NCBI GenBank assembly: GCA_026393335.1
Contig: JAPLAJ010000131.1
Span: 1 to 12,587, forward strand
Source of the DNA: Rhodoluna sp.
Lineage (GTDB): Bacteria > Actinomycetota > Actinomycetes > Actinomycetales > Microbacteriaceae
DNA: 12,587 nucleotides
Direction of reading: 5' to 3'
Positions within the stretch are counted from its first letter, which is position 1; every line of letters starts with the position of its first letter. The translations under genes were made by a program, and so were the position numbers. This document shows positions 1 to 6,524 of the stretch, piece by piece. The notes under the pieces are model-generated. The model was not told the origin of the DNA. It searched no databases and was given only the letters and a program-made list of their open reading frames with translations.

Positions 1-1553
1 TTGCAGCTGCAGCTGCTGAAGAAGAACTTACAGCGCTAGAAGAAACAGAATCTAAACATATCCAGTTGATCCCAACTGAGAGCAATGTTTTGATTCCAAC
101 TGACGAACACAGAAACCGTGGACCACTTTCTCAACTTTGGGCTTGGCTCGGTGTCTCCGCAACTATCGTGCCAGTTCTATTGGTTTGGGCATTGGTAGGT
201 ATGGGATTGAGCGCCACTGCAATTGCAGTTGTCTTAGTTGCCGGTTACTTGGCCTCGGGAACTCTAATCTCAGTTGCAGCTCTTGCAGGTAAGAGAAGCG
301 GTTTGTCCACATCAATAATTGCTAGATCCGCGTTTGGTGTTTGGGGTAATTCAATTCCACAAACTGTAACCTTCGTTTCTAGAATCGCAATATCAGCAAT
401 CATCATTGCAAGCTTCACCTTCTTGTTGAACGGTTCAAATGCTGGTTGGCCTGACTTCCAAAATACTTTGTTCAGCCTTGCTGGTGTAAACCTAAGCGTA
501 GGTTTGGTCGTCCAGTCGATCCTTCTTCTTGCTATAACTCTTCTGGTTTTGGTAAGAGGAAATGTTGCCAGGATAATTCAAGTTGCAGTTAGCTTGTTGG
601 CTTTTGCATTGGTAGCTGAGAGCCTTATCGTGATTCCTGCACAAGGTATCTCATTCATTTCAGCTGGAACTAAGGACTTCATGTCAATGGAGGCAGTAGC
701 TGGAATCGCTTTGATTCTCATGGTGAATCTGACAATTTGGTTTGCAGTTGCACCAAATCTCTCTAAAGCAATTCCAATGAGAGTCCGCGGCTATAAAGTG
801 TTCTCTGCGGTGTTGGTTGCTAACTTCCTGGTGCCAGCCGGTGTTGGTGTGGTTGCGATCCTTTGGCTTGGATCACTGAGTGCAACATCCGGGCTTGGAA
901 GCATACAAGAGTCAATCGCTGTCTTGCCAAGCTGGGCACAGGGTGCACTAACTAGCGGAACAGCACTGGCTATAACTTTTGCGGCCATGCTTTCATTACG
1001 CACAGCATCTCTTGAGCTCGAATCGTTGTTTAGGTTCAAGGGTCGCATCCCTGCAACACTAATAACCTTTGTTTCAACATTTGCTTTATTAGTACTCTTC
1101 GCTCAGCAACCAAGAACTCAAGAAGTTGAATATCTAACCAACGTCTTTGTTTTCATCGCTGCGCTATCTGCAGGTTGGATTGGAATTTTCGTTGCAGATG
1201 TTTCAATCAGGAAACAGGCTTACCACGAGCTTTCACTTTCCAGATCATATGGTTTGTATAAGAAATTCAACATCCTTTCCCTAGTGATTTGGGTTATCAC
1301 TTTGGCTGCAGCCGTTGCTCTTATCCCAGTTAATCTTTTGGGCTTTGAATTCATGGGATTCCAAAGCTTGCTAGCTGTTGATGGCACTTCGAGCATTGCT
1401 AGTTCTGCTGTTGGATTCTTAGCTACCGTTTTGTTAGGCATGATTTTGACCTATGCAATTCGTATTCCACAGATAAAAAAGCAAGAGCGTGAAGTTCTTG
1501 CTTTGGAATCCAGACGCGAACAATTGAACGACATTTTTGTTGGCACAGAGTAA
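1..1553 (+). CDS. NCS1-type purine/cytosine permease (5' end outside window)
   Basis: This is an integral membrane transporter, probably of the nucleobase:cation symporter-1 family (cytosine/purine/allantoin permeases). The frame is open to the left edge, so the real start lies outside; the first in-window start-like codon (TTG at 66) sits inside a hydrophilic Ala/Glu-rich N-terminal tail and is unlikely to be used. Counting from that TTG, the visible part has about 12 hydrophobic segments, beginning near residue 26 after an acidic/polar stretch. The family-like block GKRSGLSTSIIARSAFGVWG follows the second segment and resembles the NCS1 'G..SGL....R..FG..G' signature. The charged C-terminal tail ends in DIFVGTE. 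Its TAA overlaps the ATG of the damaged Nif3-like gene (TAATG, 1551-1555), suggesting one transcript. The substrate cannot be read from the sequence; cytosine or a purine is the family default. Confidence 0.8.
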   Translation, partial: AAAAAEEELTALEETESKHIQLIPTESNVLIPTDEHRNRGPLSQLWAWLGVSATIVPVLLVWALVGMGLSATAIAVVLVAGYLASGTLISVAALAGKRSGLSTSIIARSAFGVWGNSIPQTVTFVSRIAISAIIIASFTFLLNGSNAGWPDFQNTLFSLAGVNLSVGLVVQSILLLAITLLVLVRGNVARIIQVAVSLLAFALVAESLIVIPAQGISFISAGTKDFMSMEAVAGIALILMVNLTIWFAVAPNLSKAIPMRVRGYKVFSAVLVANFLVPAGVGVVAILWLGSLSATSGLGSIQESIAVLPSWAQGALTSGTALAITFAAMLSLRTASLELESLFRFKGRIPATLITFVSTFALLVLFAQQPRTQEVEYLTNVFVFIAALSAGWIGIFVADVSIRKQAYHELSLSRSYGLYKKFNILSLVIWVITLAAAVALIPVNLLGFEFMGFQSLLAVDGTSSIASSAVGFLATVLLGMILTYAIRIPQIKKQEREVLALESRREQLNDIFVGTE

Positions 1554-1639
1554 TGGCAAAAACATTAAAACAAATAGTTTCTAGCTTCGAATCACTTTGG
1601 CCTATCGAAGACCATAAACTCTGTTCTGCTCACAGTTGA
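1553..1639 (+). pseudogene. Detached N-terminal fragment of Nif3-like gene
   Basis: From the ATG overlapping the permease stop, 28 codons are open before TGA at 1637-1639. The beginning (MAKTLKQIVSSFESLWPIED) matches the usual first helix of Nif3/YqfO-family proteins, which normally continues into a conserved WDxxGLxxG segment. That segment is absent. After about codon 20 the Nif3-like reading moves into another frame, where 1617-1643 reads NSVLLTVDV, the usual next conserved strand. A deletion of roughly 50 nt (3n+2) explains both the missing block and the frame change. The short frame ends one base before the GTG at 1641, so ribosomes could conceivably reinitiate there. Confidence 0.75.
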
Positions 1640-1640
1640 T

Positions 1641-2333
1641 GTGACTAAGGATGTTGTTGAATACGCAAAGAGTGCAGGGATTGACCTTATCTTTGCTCAC
1701 CACCCACTGATGCTTAGAGGAGTTACGACAGTTGCAGAAGACAGCTCGAAAGGTTCAATAGTTAGTGAACTGATTCGATCAGATATCGCCCTGTACTCTG
1801 CTCACACCAACGCGGATTCCGTTGAAAGCGGGACCTCAGCTGTCTTAGCTAAAGCCCTCGGTCTAGTTGGCTCTACTGTTCTTTCACCAATCTCACAGAC
1901 CAAGGGAATTGGTCAGGTGGGCTCTTTAGCTAAACCAGTTTCACTAGGAGAACTTGCTTCAATGCTGAATAACATCTTGCCTCCAACAGCAACTGGAGTC
2001 AGAGTTGCTGGGGAGTTCAACACCCAGGTGCAAAAGATTGCTTTGTGTGCAGGAGCAGGTGATTCTTACCTAGAACTTGCTTTAGATTCCGGTGCAGATG
2101 TTTACATAACTTCAGATCTGAGACATCACCGGGCTCAAGAGGTTCTTGAACTAGCGAAGGCCAGGGGAGTGGCTTTTTCATTGATTGACATCTCACACTG
2201 GGCAGCTGAGTTTGTCTGGTTAGAAACTGCTAGAGCAGAATTGCAGTCAGCAGTTCCTGATGTGAGTTTTGAGATCTGCGATCTAAGAACCGATGTTTTT
2301 GAATTCCTAATGAATAAGCCGAAAGATAACTAA
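1641..2333 (+). CDS. Nif3-like dinuclear metal-centre protein, N-terminally broken
   Basis: This holds the main body of a Nif3/YqfO/YbgI-family protein (also called NIF3-like GTP cyclohydrolase I type 2), a widely conserved family that binds two metal ions and whose cellular role is poorly defined. The metal-ligand motifs remain: AHHP at residues 19-22 (His20, His21), HTNAD at 55-59 (His55, Asp59) and HWAAE at 186-190 (His186, Glu190), numbered from the GTG at 1641. That GTG is only the first possible start in this frame. The natural start is the ATG at 1553 in another frame, and about 15-18 conserved N-terminal residues (WDxxGLxxG) are missing. The 230-residue product would lack its first strand and helix, so it may be inactive, or the break may be an assembly error. 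The gene sits between the permease and the zinc-ribbon gene and ends with a TAATG overlap. Confidence 0.8.
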   Translation: MTKDVVEYAKSAGIDLIFAHHPLMLRGVTTVAEDSSKGSIVSELIRSDIALYSAHTNADSVESGTSAVLAKALGLVGSTVLSPISQTKGIGQVGSLAKPVSLGELASMLNNILPPTATGVRVAGEFNTQVQKIALCAGAGDSYLELALDSGADVYITSDLRHHRAQEVLELAKARGVAFSLIDISHWAAEFVWLETARAELQSAVPDVSFEICDLRTDVFEFLMNKPKDN

Positions 2334-3046
2334 TGAAACTAGATGTTGCTGGTCAATCGGCATTGCTCAAGCTGTCCCAAGTGGATTTGGAGATAGAGCA
2401 GATAAAGAATGAGATATCCAAGGCCATTAATTCCAAAGAGCTCTCTGATTTGTCATTGAGCCTCTCTGCTACTTCCGGAGATGTTCTAACGTCACGAACC
2501 AACTTCGAGAATCTAACCATGGAAGCTCGTAAGGCCGACGACAATCTTCATCTTGTTGAAGAACGTATTGCCAGAGATGTTGAACGACTAAACAACACGT
2601 CATCGCCAAAGGATGCGCAAGCAATGCAGGCTGAGATTGAATCTCTTACTCGTCGAAAAGGTGAGCTGGAAGAGGTTGAGCTAGAAGTACTAGATCGTCT
2701 AGAAAAGGCTGAAGCCGAACTGAAAGAGGTTTCTAGTTTGCGTGAACAACTTGCTAGTCAAGTAAGCGCTCTTCAAGAGAGTATCCAAGCTCAAGTGGAC
2801 GAACTAAAGAATCGAGGCAGGAAACTCACTGCTGATAGAGAAACACTGATATCCAAGATTCCAGCAGAGATTCTAGAGAAATATAAGAACTTAGCTGCTA
2901 AGACAATTGCGGTAGGTCAGGTGCAGAACCGAGCATGCTCTGCTTGTCGAATGGGACTTACTGCAAGCACGATTGATTCACTCTCAGCTCTTGCTGAGGA
3001 TGAGATTGGCAACTGCCCTGAGTGCTTAGCAATGATTGTTCGATGA
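2333..3046 (+). CDS. Coiled-coil protein with C-terminal C4 zinc ribbon
   Basis: This 237-residue cytosolic protein resembles the CT398/C4-type zinc-ribbon family found next to Nif3 genes in many bacteria, including mycobacteria. Residues about 10-175 are highly charged, with heptad-like spacing of Leu/Ile/Val and many Glu, Lys and Arg, predicting a long antiparallel coiled-coil hairpin. The C-terminus carries two zinc knuckles: CSAC at residues 202-205 and CPEC at 228-231. The motif NTSSPKDAQAMQAEIESL near residue 90 is typical of the family. Its biochemical function is not established; nucleic-acid binding or scaffolding is a guess from the fold. The ATG overlaps the upstream TAA (TAATG, 2331-2335), and the stop overlaps the next start (ATGA, 3043-3046). 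No strong ribosome-binding site is visible, which fits coupled translation. Confidence 0.88.
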   Translation: MKLDVAGQSALLKLSQVDLEIEQIKNEISKAINSKELSDLSLSLSATSGDVLTSRTNFENLTMEARKADDNLHLVEERIARDVERLNNTSSPKDAQAMQAEIESLTRRKGELEEVELEVLDRLEKAEAELKEVSSLREQLASQVSALQESIQAQVDELKNRGRKLTADRETLISKIPAEILEKYKNLAAKTIAVGQVQNRACSACRMGLTASTIDSLSALAEDEIGNCPECLAMIVR

Positions 3047-4236
3047 CTCACTCAATAGTTGTTGAAGCAGACGGTGGTTCTAGGGGAAACCCAGGGCCTG
3101 CTGGCTCAGGTGCTGTTCTAATTGATTCGGCTAGCGGCGCTATCTTGGCTGAAATTGCTTTGTTTATTGGAGTTGCTACCAACAACGTCGCTGAATATCG
3201 TGCAGTGCTTGCCGCTATAGAAGTTGCTAACGAGATTGCACCGGATGCATCAATACTTGTTCGAATGGATAGCAAGCTTGTTGTTGAGCAAATGTCTGGT
3301 CGTTGGAAAGTAAAGAACGAAGGCATGCAGGATCTATCTGTTGCCATGAAGGCAGCAATAGGTTCAAGAAAAGTAATCTTCGAATGGATTCCACGCGAGC
3401 AAAACACTAGAGCTGACGCATTGGCAAATGAAGCCATGGATGCTGAAAGTAGTGTGGTTCGTAAATACATCGGCTCGCCCGACACTTCAACAATTGATGT
3501 TGTCACTTCCTCATCTAAGCCTGCAGCTGCAGATCTCGAATACAACCCGGAATTACCAAGTTCGGTGCGGGCACCTAGAAACGTTTCGAAGAAACTCACC
3601 ACAATCATTTTGGTTCGTCACGGCCGCACTCATCTGACAGAGACACACAAAATCTCTGGACGTGGTGGGGAAGACCCTCAATTATCTGAAGTTGGAAGAG
3701 AAGATGCCAATAAGGCAGCGATTCAACTATCTCTTGTTGGTCTATCAGGTATTCATGCAAAGGTTGTCGCACCAACTGTAGTTGTGAGTTCACCGATTGC
3801 AAGAGCGCTGGAGACCGCGACAATCATTGCTAAGAAATTGGGCATTCCGCTTGAAACTCATGAAGACATTGCAGAGATAGCTTTTGGTGACTGGGATGGT
3901 CATACCAACCAAGAGGTGGCAGCTAAGTGGCCTGAACTTTATGATGCTTGGCGAGGAGATGTGAGCATTTCACCTCCTGGCGGTGGAGAGTCTCTTGAAG
4001 AGTTCGATGTTCGAGTAAACAACGGTATTTCCGAGATTTTGGCTAAGCACGAGGGCAAAACAGTCATAGTTGTAGCCCATGTCATGCCGATTAGAGGTTT
4101 TATTCGAAAGGCAATTGACGCTAACTGGCCTTCATACTGGCGAACCAGCATCGCTCCTTGTTCTATCAGTGTGATCCGTTTCTGGGGAGATGAGGCTGCA
4201 GAAATATCAGTAGTGAATCAAACCAATCACCTCTAA
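3043..4236 (+). CDS. Bifunctional RNase HI / histidine-phosphatase fusion (RnhC-like)
   Basis: This 397-residue protein has two domains, as in mycobacterial RnhC (Rv2228c). Residues 1-135 are an RNase H type 1 domain that cleaves RNA in RNA–DNA hybrids. It shows the DGGSRGNPGPAG loop and acidic catalytic residues Asp10, Glu51 (NNVAEY), Asp76 (RMDSKL) and Asp125 (NTRADAL). A polar, Ser/Pro-rich linker of about 50 residues follows. Residues about 187-397 form a phosphoglycerate-mutase/CobC-like histidine-phosphatase domain with catalytic RHG at 192-194 and the second histidine His346 in VVAHVMPIRGF. In mycobacteria the second domain has acid phosphatase or alpha-ribazole phosphatase activity. 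I chose the ATG at 3043, whose ATGA overlaps the preceding stop; a GTG at 3022 would only add seven residues encoded within the upstream gene. rnpB follows about 40 bases downstream. Confidence 0.92.
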   Translation: MTHSIVVEADGGSRGNPGPAGSGAVLIDSASGAILAEIALFIGVATNNVAEYRAVLAAIEVANEIAPDASILVRMDSKLVVEQMSGRWKVKNEGMQDLSVAMKAAIGSRKVIFEWIPREQNTRADALANEAMDAESSVVRKYIGSPDTSTIDVVTSSSKPAAADLEYNPELPSSVRAPRNVSKKLTTIILVRHGRTHLTETHKISGRGGEDPQLSEVGREDANKAAIQLSLVGLSGIHAKVVAPTVVVSSPIARALETATIIAKKLGIPLETHEDIAEIAFGDWDGHTNQEVAAKWPELYDAWRGDVSISPPGGGESLEEFDVRVNNGISEILAKHEGKTVIVVAHVMPIRGFIRKAIDANWPSYWRTSIAPCSISVIRFWGDEAAEISVVNQTNHL

Positions 4237-4262
4237 GGGTTTCTAGTCTTAGTCTTCTCCAT

Positions 4263-4268
4263 TACTCT
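4263..4268 (+). promoter_or_regulatory. Likely -10 element of rnpB
   Basis: TACTCT fits the actinobacterial TANNNT -10 pattern and ends six bases before GGAAGGG, so transcription could begin at about 4275, just before helix P1 of the RNase P RNA. No good -35 box is visible 17 bases upstream. The placement is inferred from spacing to the folded RNA's 5' end. Confidence 0.4.
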
Positions 4269-4278
4269 TGTCTTGGAA

Positions 4279-4619
4279 GGGTCGGCTAGACGGTCGCGGT
4301 AGCGCAAGCTAACGAGGAACGTCCGGGCTCCAAATAGCAGAGTGGTGGGTAACACCCACTCGGTGTAAACCGCAAGAAAGTGCAACAGAGAGTAGACCGC
4401 CACGTAAGTGGTAAGGGTGAAACGGTGGTGTAAGAGACCACCAGCGTCTTAGGTAACTAGGGCGGCTAGGTAAACCTCGCTCGGAGCAAGGTCATACAGA
4501 AGGCGTTTGAGAGCAGCTAGTTCGAGTCTTCGGGTAGACCGCTTGATGGCATTGGTAACAATGTCGCTAGATAGATGGCCGTCACCGAAAGGTACAGAAC
4601 CCGGCGTATCGGCCGACCC
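4279..4619 (+). ncRNA. rnpB: RNase P RNA (bacterial type A)
   Basis: This is the catalytic RNA subunit of RNase P, which cuts the 5' leader from pre-tRNAs. The ends pair perfectly as helix P1 (4279-4286 with 4612-4619, eight base pairs). The universally conserved 5' core GAGGAACGTCCGGGC begins at 4314, and its 3' partner ACAGAACCCGGCGTA lies at 4594-4608; together they form the P4 region. The P11/P12 region reads GGGTGAAACGGTGGT from 4415, followed by a GTAAGAG loop closed by ACCACC. The L15 loop keeps GGAGCAAGGTCATACAG, with the GGU that pairs with the tRNA CCA end at 4490-4492. Length (about 341-345 nt) and architecture are those of ordinary type A RNAs. It accounts for almost all of the gap between the two flanking genes. 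The exact termini are estimates; the 3' end lies only about five bases from the end of the convergent ppgK gene. Confidence 0.96.
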
Positions 4620-4624
4620 CTCCA

Positions 4625-5380
4625 CTAATCAATCGTGTGTTTTTTAGCCCAGTAGGCTGCGCCAAGAATTCCAGCGCTGTTTCTATTGGTGGCAGGCACA
4701 ATCTTGGTCTTTAGTTTTAGTAGTGGTAGGAACATTTCGTGTTCTTTTGAAACTCCACCACCAACAATGAAAAGATCAGGTGTGAGATATGCCTCTAGCT
4801 TTGAGTAATACTTTTGCAGACGTTTAGCCCATTGCTCCCAGCTAAGTTCGTCTCGTTCTTTAGCCGAATAAGCCGCTTTAGATTCATAGTCGATGCCATC
4901 TATTTCTAAGTGCCCTAACTCTGCATTAGGAATCAGTTTGCCGTTGTAAATCAAAGCTGTTCCGATTCCAGTGCCAAGAGTTGTCATCACAACTAAGCCT
5001 TTTACATTCTTGGCTGCGCCATACTTCGCTTCAGCAAGTCCTGCTGCATCGGCATCATTTAGTACGTGCACGGTGCGCTTTAGTTCTTTTTCGAATAGTC
5101 GATCCGCATCTAGATTGATCCACTCAGAAGAGACGTTTGCAGCTGACTTTGTTACACCGGCTTTGACTACAGCTGGGAAACAAATTCCTACTGGCAACCC
5201 TTCTGCTTTAGGCAGGCGAGCAATTAGATCTCTAAGAGTATGTGCAATGTCTTTAGGTGTGCCGCCTTCAGGGGTGGCGTATCTAAGTCTCTCGCTTAGT
5301 AACTTCCCTGACTTGACATCAACTAATGCACCTTTGATTCCGGTGCCACCAATATCAATTCCGATTGCTCTTTTAGCCAT
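4625..5380 (-). CDS. ppgK: Polyphosphate glucokinase (ROK family)
   Basis: This 251-residue cytosolic kinase phosphorylates glucose to glucose-6-phosphate using inorganic polyphosphate (and usually ATP), feeding glycolysis or the pentose phosphate route. The phosphate-binding signature DIGGTGIKG is at residues 9-17 and a second phosphate loop LGTGIGTAL at 135-143. The catalytic aspartate lies in the VLNDADAAG block (Asn108, Asp109, Asp111). The sugar-binding ELGHLE is at 154-159. The CxCGxxGC zinc motif of typical ROK kinases and repressors is absent, as expected for the actinobacterial polyphosphate branch, and there is no N-terminal DNA-binding domain, so it is not a repressor. The start is supported by AAGGAG six bases upstream. 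It follows map with a 10-bp gap and is probably co-transcribed with it. The stop lies almost against the 3' end of convergent rnpB. Confidence 0.92.
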   Translation of the reverse strand: MAKRAIGIDIGGTGIKGALVDVKSGKLLSERLRYATPEGGTPKDIAHTLRDLIARLPKAEGLPVGICFPAVVKAGVTKSAANVSSEWINLDADRLFEKELKRTVHVLNDADAAGLAEAKYGAAKNVKGLVVMTTLGTGIGTALIYNGKLIPNAELGHLEIDGIDYESKAAYSAKERDELSWEQWAKRLQKYYSKLEAYLTPDLFIVGGGVSKEHEMFLPLLKLKTKIVPATNRNSAGILGAAYWAKKHTID

Positions 5381-5386
5381 TTGCTT

Positions 5387-5392
5387 CTCCTT
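5387..5392 (-). promoter_or_regulatory. Ribosome-binding site of ppgK
   Basis: AAGGAG on the minus strand lies six bases before the ppgK ATG at 5380 and overlaps the map stop codon (5391-5393). It is one of the clearest Shine–Dalgarno sequences in the window, fixes the ppgK start, and suits translation from a shared map-ppgK message. Confidence 0.7.
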
Positions 5393-6260
5393 ATGCCAAT
5401 GTCAATATCTCGGCACCTGTTTTAGTTACAACAAGTGTGTGTTCAAACTGTGCGGTAATGCTCTTATCTTTTGTTACAACGGTCCAACCGTCAGGCCACA
5501 TTTCCCAAGTATGTGTGCCTAGAGTCAACATCGGTTCAATGGTGAAAACCATTCCTTCTTGCATCTCATCGTCATACATTGGGGCTGAGTCGTAATGGGG
5601 AATGACTAATCCGCTGTGAAAGCTCTCACCGATACCGTGACCAGTGAAATCCCTAACCACCCCATAACCAAAGCGTTTGGCGTATGACTCTATGGCTCGA
5701 CCAATCAGGTTTACTGATCGACCAGGGGCAACAACAGAGATTCCTCTAGCTAGCGCTTCTCTGGTTCTTTCAACTAGCAAAGCAACTTCTGGTTTGACTT
5801 CACCTACTAGGAATGTCTGGTTGCTATCGCCGTGGTAGCCATCAATGTATGCCGTGATGTCAATGTTCACTATGTCGCCGTCAACTAGTTCAGTGTCATC
5901 AGGAATACCGTGACAAATGACCTCATTGATGGAGGAACAGATTGATTTTGGATATCCTCGATAGCCAAGGGTGGAGGGGTACGCTCCGTTATCAATGATG
6001 AATTGATGTGCTATCTTGTCAAGTTGGTCTGTAGTTATGCCTGTTTTTGCATTCTGACCAACTAGTTCAATTGCTTGGGCGGCGATTTTGCCAGCACGCC
6101 TAATCTTTTCAATTTGTTCAGAAGTTTTTACATCTGTGCCAAGAAACTTAGCTGGTGCGCTCTTTCCAACATATTCAGGTTTGACTATGGATGCTGGAAC
6201 ATCAAGTCTGGGGGAGATGCGACCAGGAATAAGGTTTCCAGTCTTCGCATCTCTAGGCAT
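5391..6260 (-). CDS. map: Methionine aminopeptidase, type I (MetAP1c-like)
   Basis: This 289-residue enzyme removes the initiator methionine from new proteins. It has the N-terminal extension of about 40 residues (including KPEYVGK) seen in actinobacterial MetAP1c enzymes such as mycobacterial MapB. The five metal ligands of the pita-bread fold are present: Asp134 (NIDITAY), Asp145 (HGDSN), His208 (TGHGIGESFH), Glu242 (TIEPM) and Glu273 (QFEHT). The conserved substrate-site His117 is in VICHGIPD. Length and all motifs are normal, so it should be active. The ATG at 6260 lacks a usable Shine–Dalgarno, but a TAGTAT -10-like hexamer ends exactly six bases upstream, so the message is probably leaderless and begins at the ATG. 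ppgK follows 10 bp downstream, and a SPOR-like gene is transcribed divergently. Confidence 0.96.
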   Translation of the reverse strand: MPRDAKTGNLIPGRISPRLDVPASIVKPEYVGKSAPAKFLGTDVKTSEQIEKIRRAGKIAAQAIELVGQNAKTGITTDQLDKIAHQFIIDNGAYPSTLGYRGYPKSICSSINEVICHGIPDDTELVDGDIVNIDITAYIDGYHGDSNQTFLVGEVKPEVALLVERTREALARGISVVAPGRSVNLIGRAIESYAKRFGYGVVRDFTGHGIGESFHSGLVIPHYDSAPMYDDEMQEGMVFTIEPMLTLGTHTWEMWPDGWTVVTKDKSITAQFEHTLVVTKTGAEILTLA

Positions 6261-6266
6261 AACTCC

Positions 6267-6272
6267 ATACTA
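6267..6272 (-). promoter_or_regulatory. Likely -10 element of a leaderless map transcript
   Basis: TAGTAT on the minus strand matches TANNNT and is followed by exactly six bases before the map ATG, which places the expected transcription start on the A of the ATG. A -35 at 17-bp spacing would read TGAGCA, a poor match to TTGACA. Confidence 0.5.
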
Positions 6273-6287
6273 GGTAGGTACCCTGTG

Positions 6288-6293
6288 TATGCT
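6288..6293 (+). promoter_or_regulatory. Likely -10 element of the SPOR-like small gene
   Basis: TATGCT fits TANNNT and ends five bases before the GTG at 6299, so transcription would start at or next to that codon and give a leaderless message. No clear -35 is seen. It faces the map promoter within the same 38-bp gap. Confidence 0.45.
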
Positions 6294-6298
6294 CAGAA

Positions 6299-6511
6299 GT
6301 GAAACGCATGAGGAGCAAACAAATTAGCGAAGAGCAGAAGCCTGAGTTCTGGTTTAACACCAAAACCATGAGCGTTGAGGATGGTAAACAAGCGTTAGCC
6401 CTTTATCGCATCGGCCCATTTGCCAGTCTTGAAGAGGCTAAGAATGCTCTACAAACACTCAAGTCAAGAAGTGATGCCTGGCTTGAGGAAGAAAGCGAAG
6501 AAAACAAGTAG
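6299..6511 (+). CDS. Small SPOR-like conserved actinobacterial protein
   Basis: This 70-residue acidic protein has no membrane segment or signal peptide. The core EFWFNTKTMSVEDG (from about residue 15), then YRIGPFASLEEAKNALQTL, resembles the short actinobacterial proteins often labelled 'SPOR domain-containing'. These have an aromatic FWF/YWY-N-T-x-T strand followed by a GPF/GPY-x-(S/T)-x-EEA-x-x-AL turn-helix. SPOR domains bind denuded peptidoglycan glycans, but this single, cytosolic-looking mini-domain may not, and its function is unknown. Start choice: GTG at 6299 fits a leaderless promoter; the ATG at 6308 would shorten it by three residues. It is divergent from map and convergent with panB, its TAG lying in a 14-bp palindrome that also contains the panB stop. 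Confidence 0.75.
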   Translation: MKRMRSKQISEEQKPEFWFNTKTMSVEDGKQALALYRIGPFASLEEAKNALQTLKSRSDAWLEEESEENK

Positions 6512-6524
6512 CCAGCTGGCTATT
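6507..6524 (-). terminator. Stop-codon palindrome, possible weak terminator for panB
   Basis: TAGCCAGCTGGCTA at 6509-6522 is a perfect palindrome. As RNA it can form a five-pair stem with an AGCU loop, extended by a G·U and an A–U pair on the outside. On the minus strand the bases that follow are T-rich (CTTGTTTTCTTC), so it could act as a weak intrinsic terminator for nadE-panB. On the plus strand only TTCG follows, a poor terminator. Both flanking genes' TAG stops form its ends. Confidence 0.4.

Noticed and set aside
3..17. Short GCAGCT-type repeat at the left edge
   Set aside because: It is simply a run of Ala codons in the permease N-terminal tail.
66..68. TTG as the start of the permease
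   Set aside because: The same frame is open and protein-like (Ala/Glu-rich tail) back to the window edge, so the gene starts further left.
1553..1641. Programmed ribosomal frameshift joining the two Nif3 halves
   Set aside because: No slippery heptamer is visible, and a simple frame change would still lack the conserved WDxxGLxxG segment; a deletion explains both facts.
3022..3024. GTG as the start of the RNase H fusion
   Set aside because: It lies in the coding end of the previous gene and adds only seven non-conserved residues; the ATG at 3043 gives the usual start and a standard ATGA overlap.
3048..3608. Long minus-strand open frame of 186 codons
   Set aside because: It lies entirely opposite the RNase H coding region, is rich in Ser/Thr/Ala as expected of an antisense shadow, and has no recognisable motif.
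4640..4645. Intrinsic terminator T-run for rnpB
   Set aside because: The run is inside ppgK, about 20 bases after the end of P1, with no hairpin directly before it.
4971..5522. Plus-strand open frame of 183 codons
   Set aside because: It is opposite ppgK and the end of map, both of which have full sets of conserved motifs; this frame has none.
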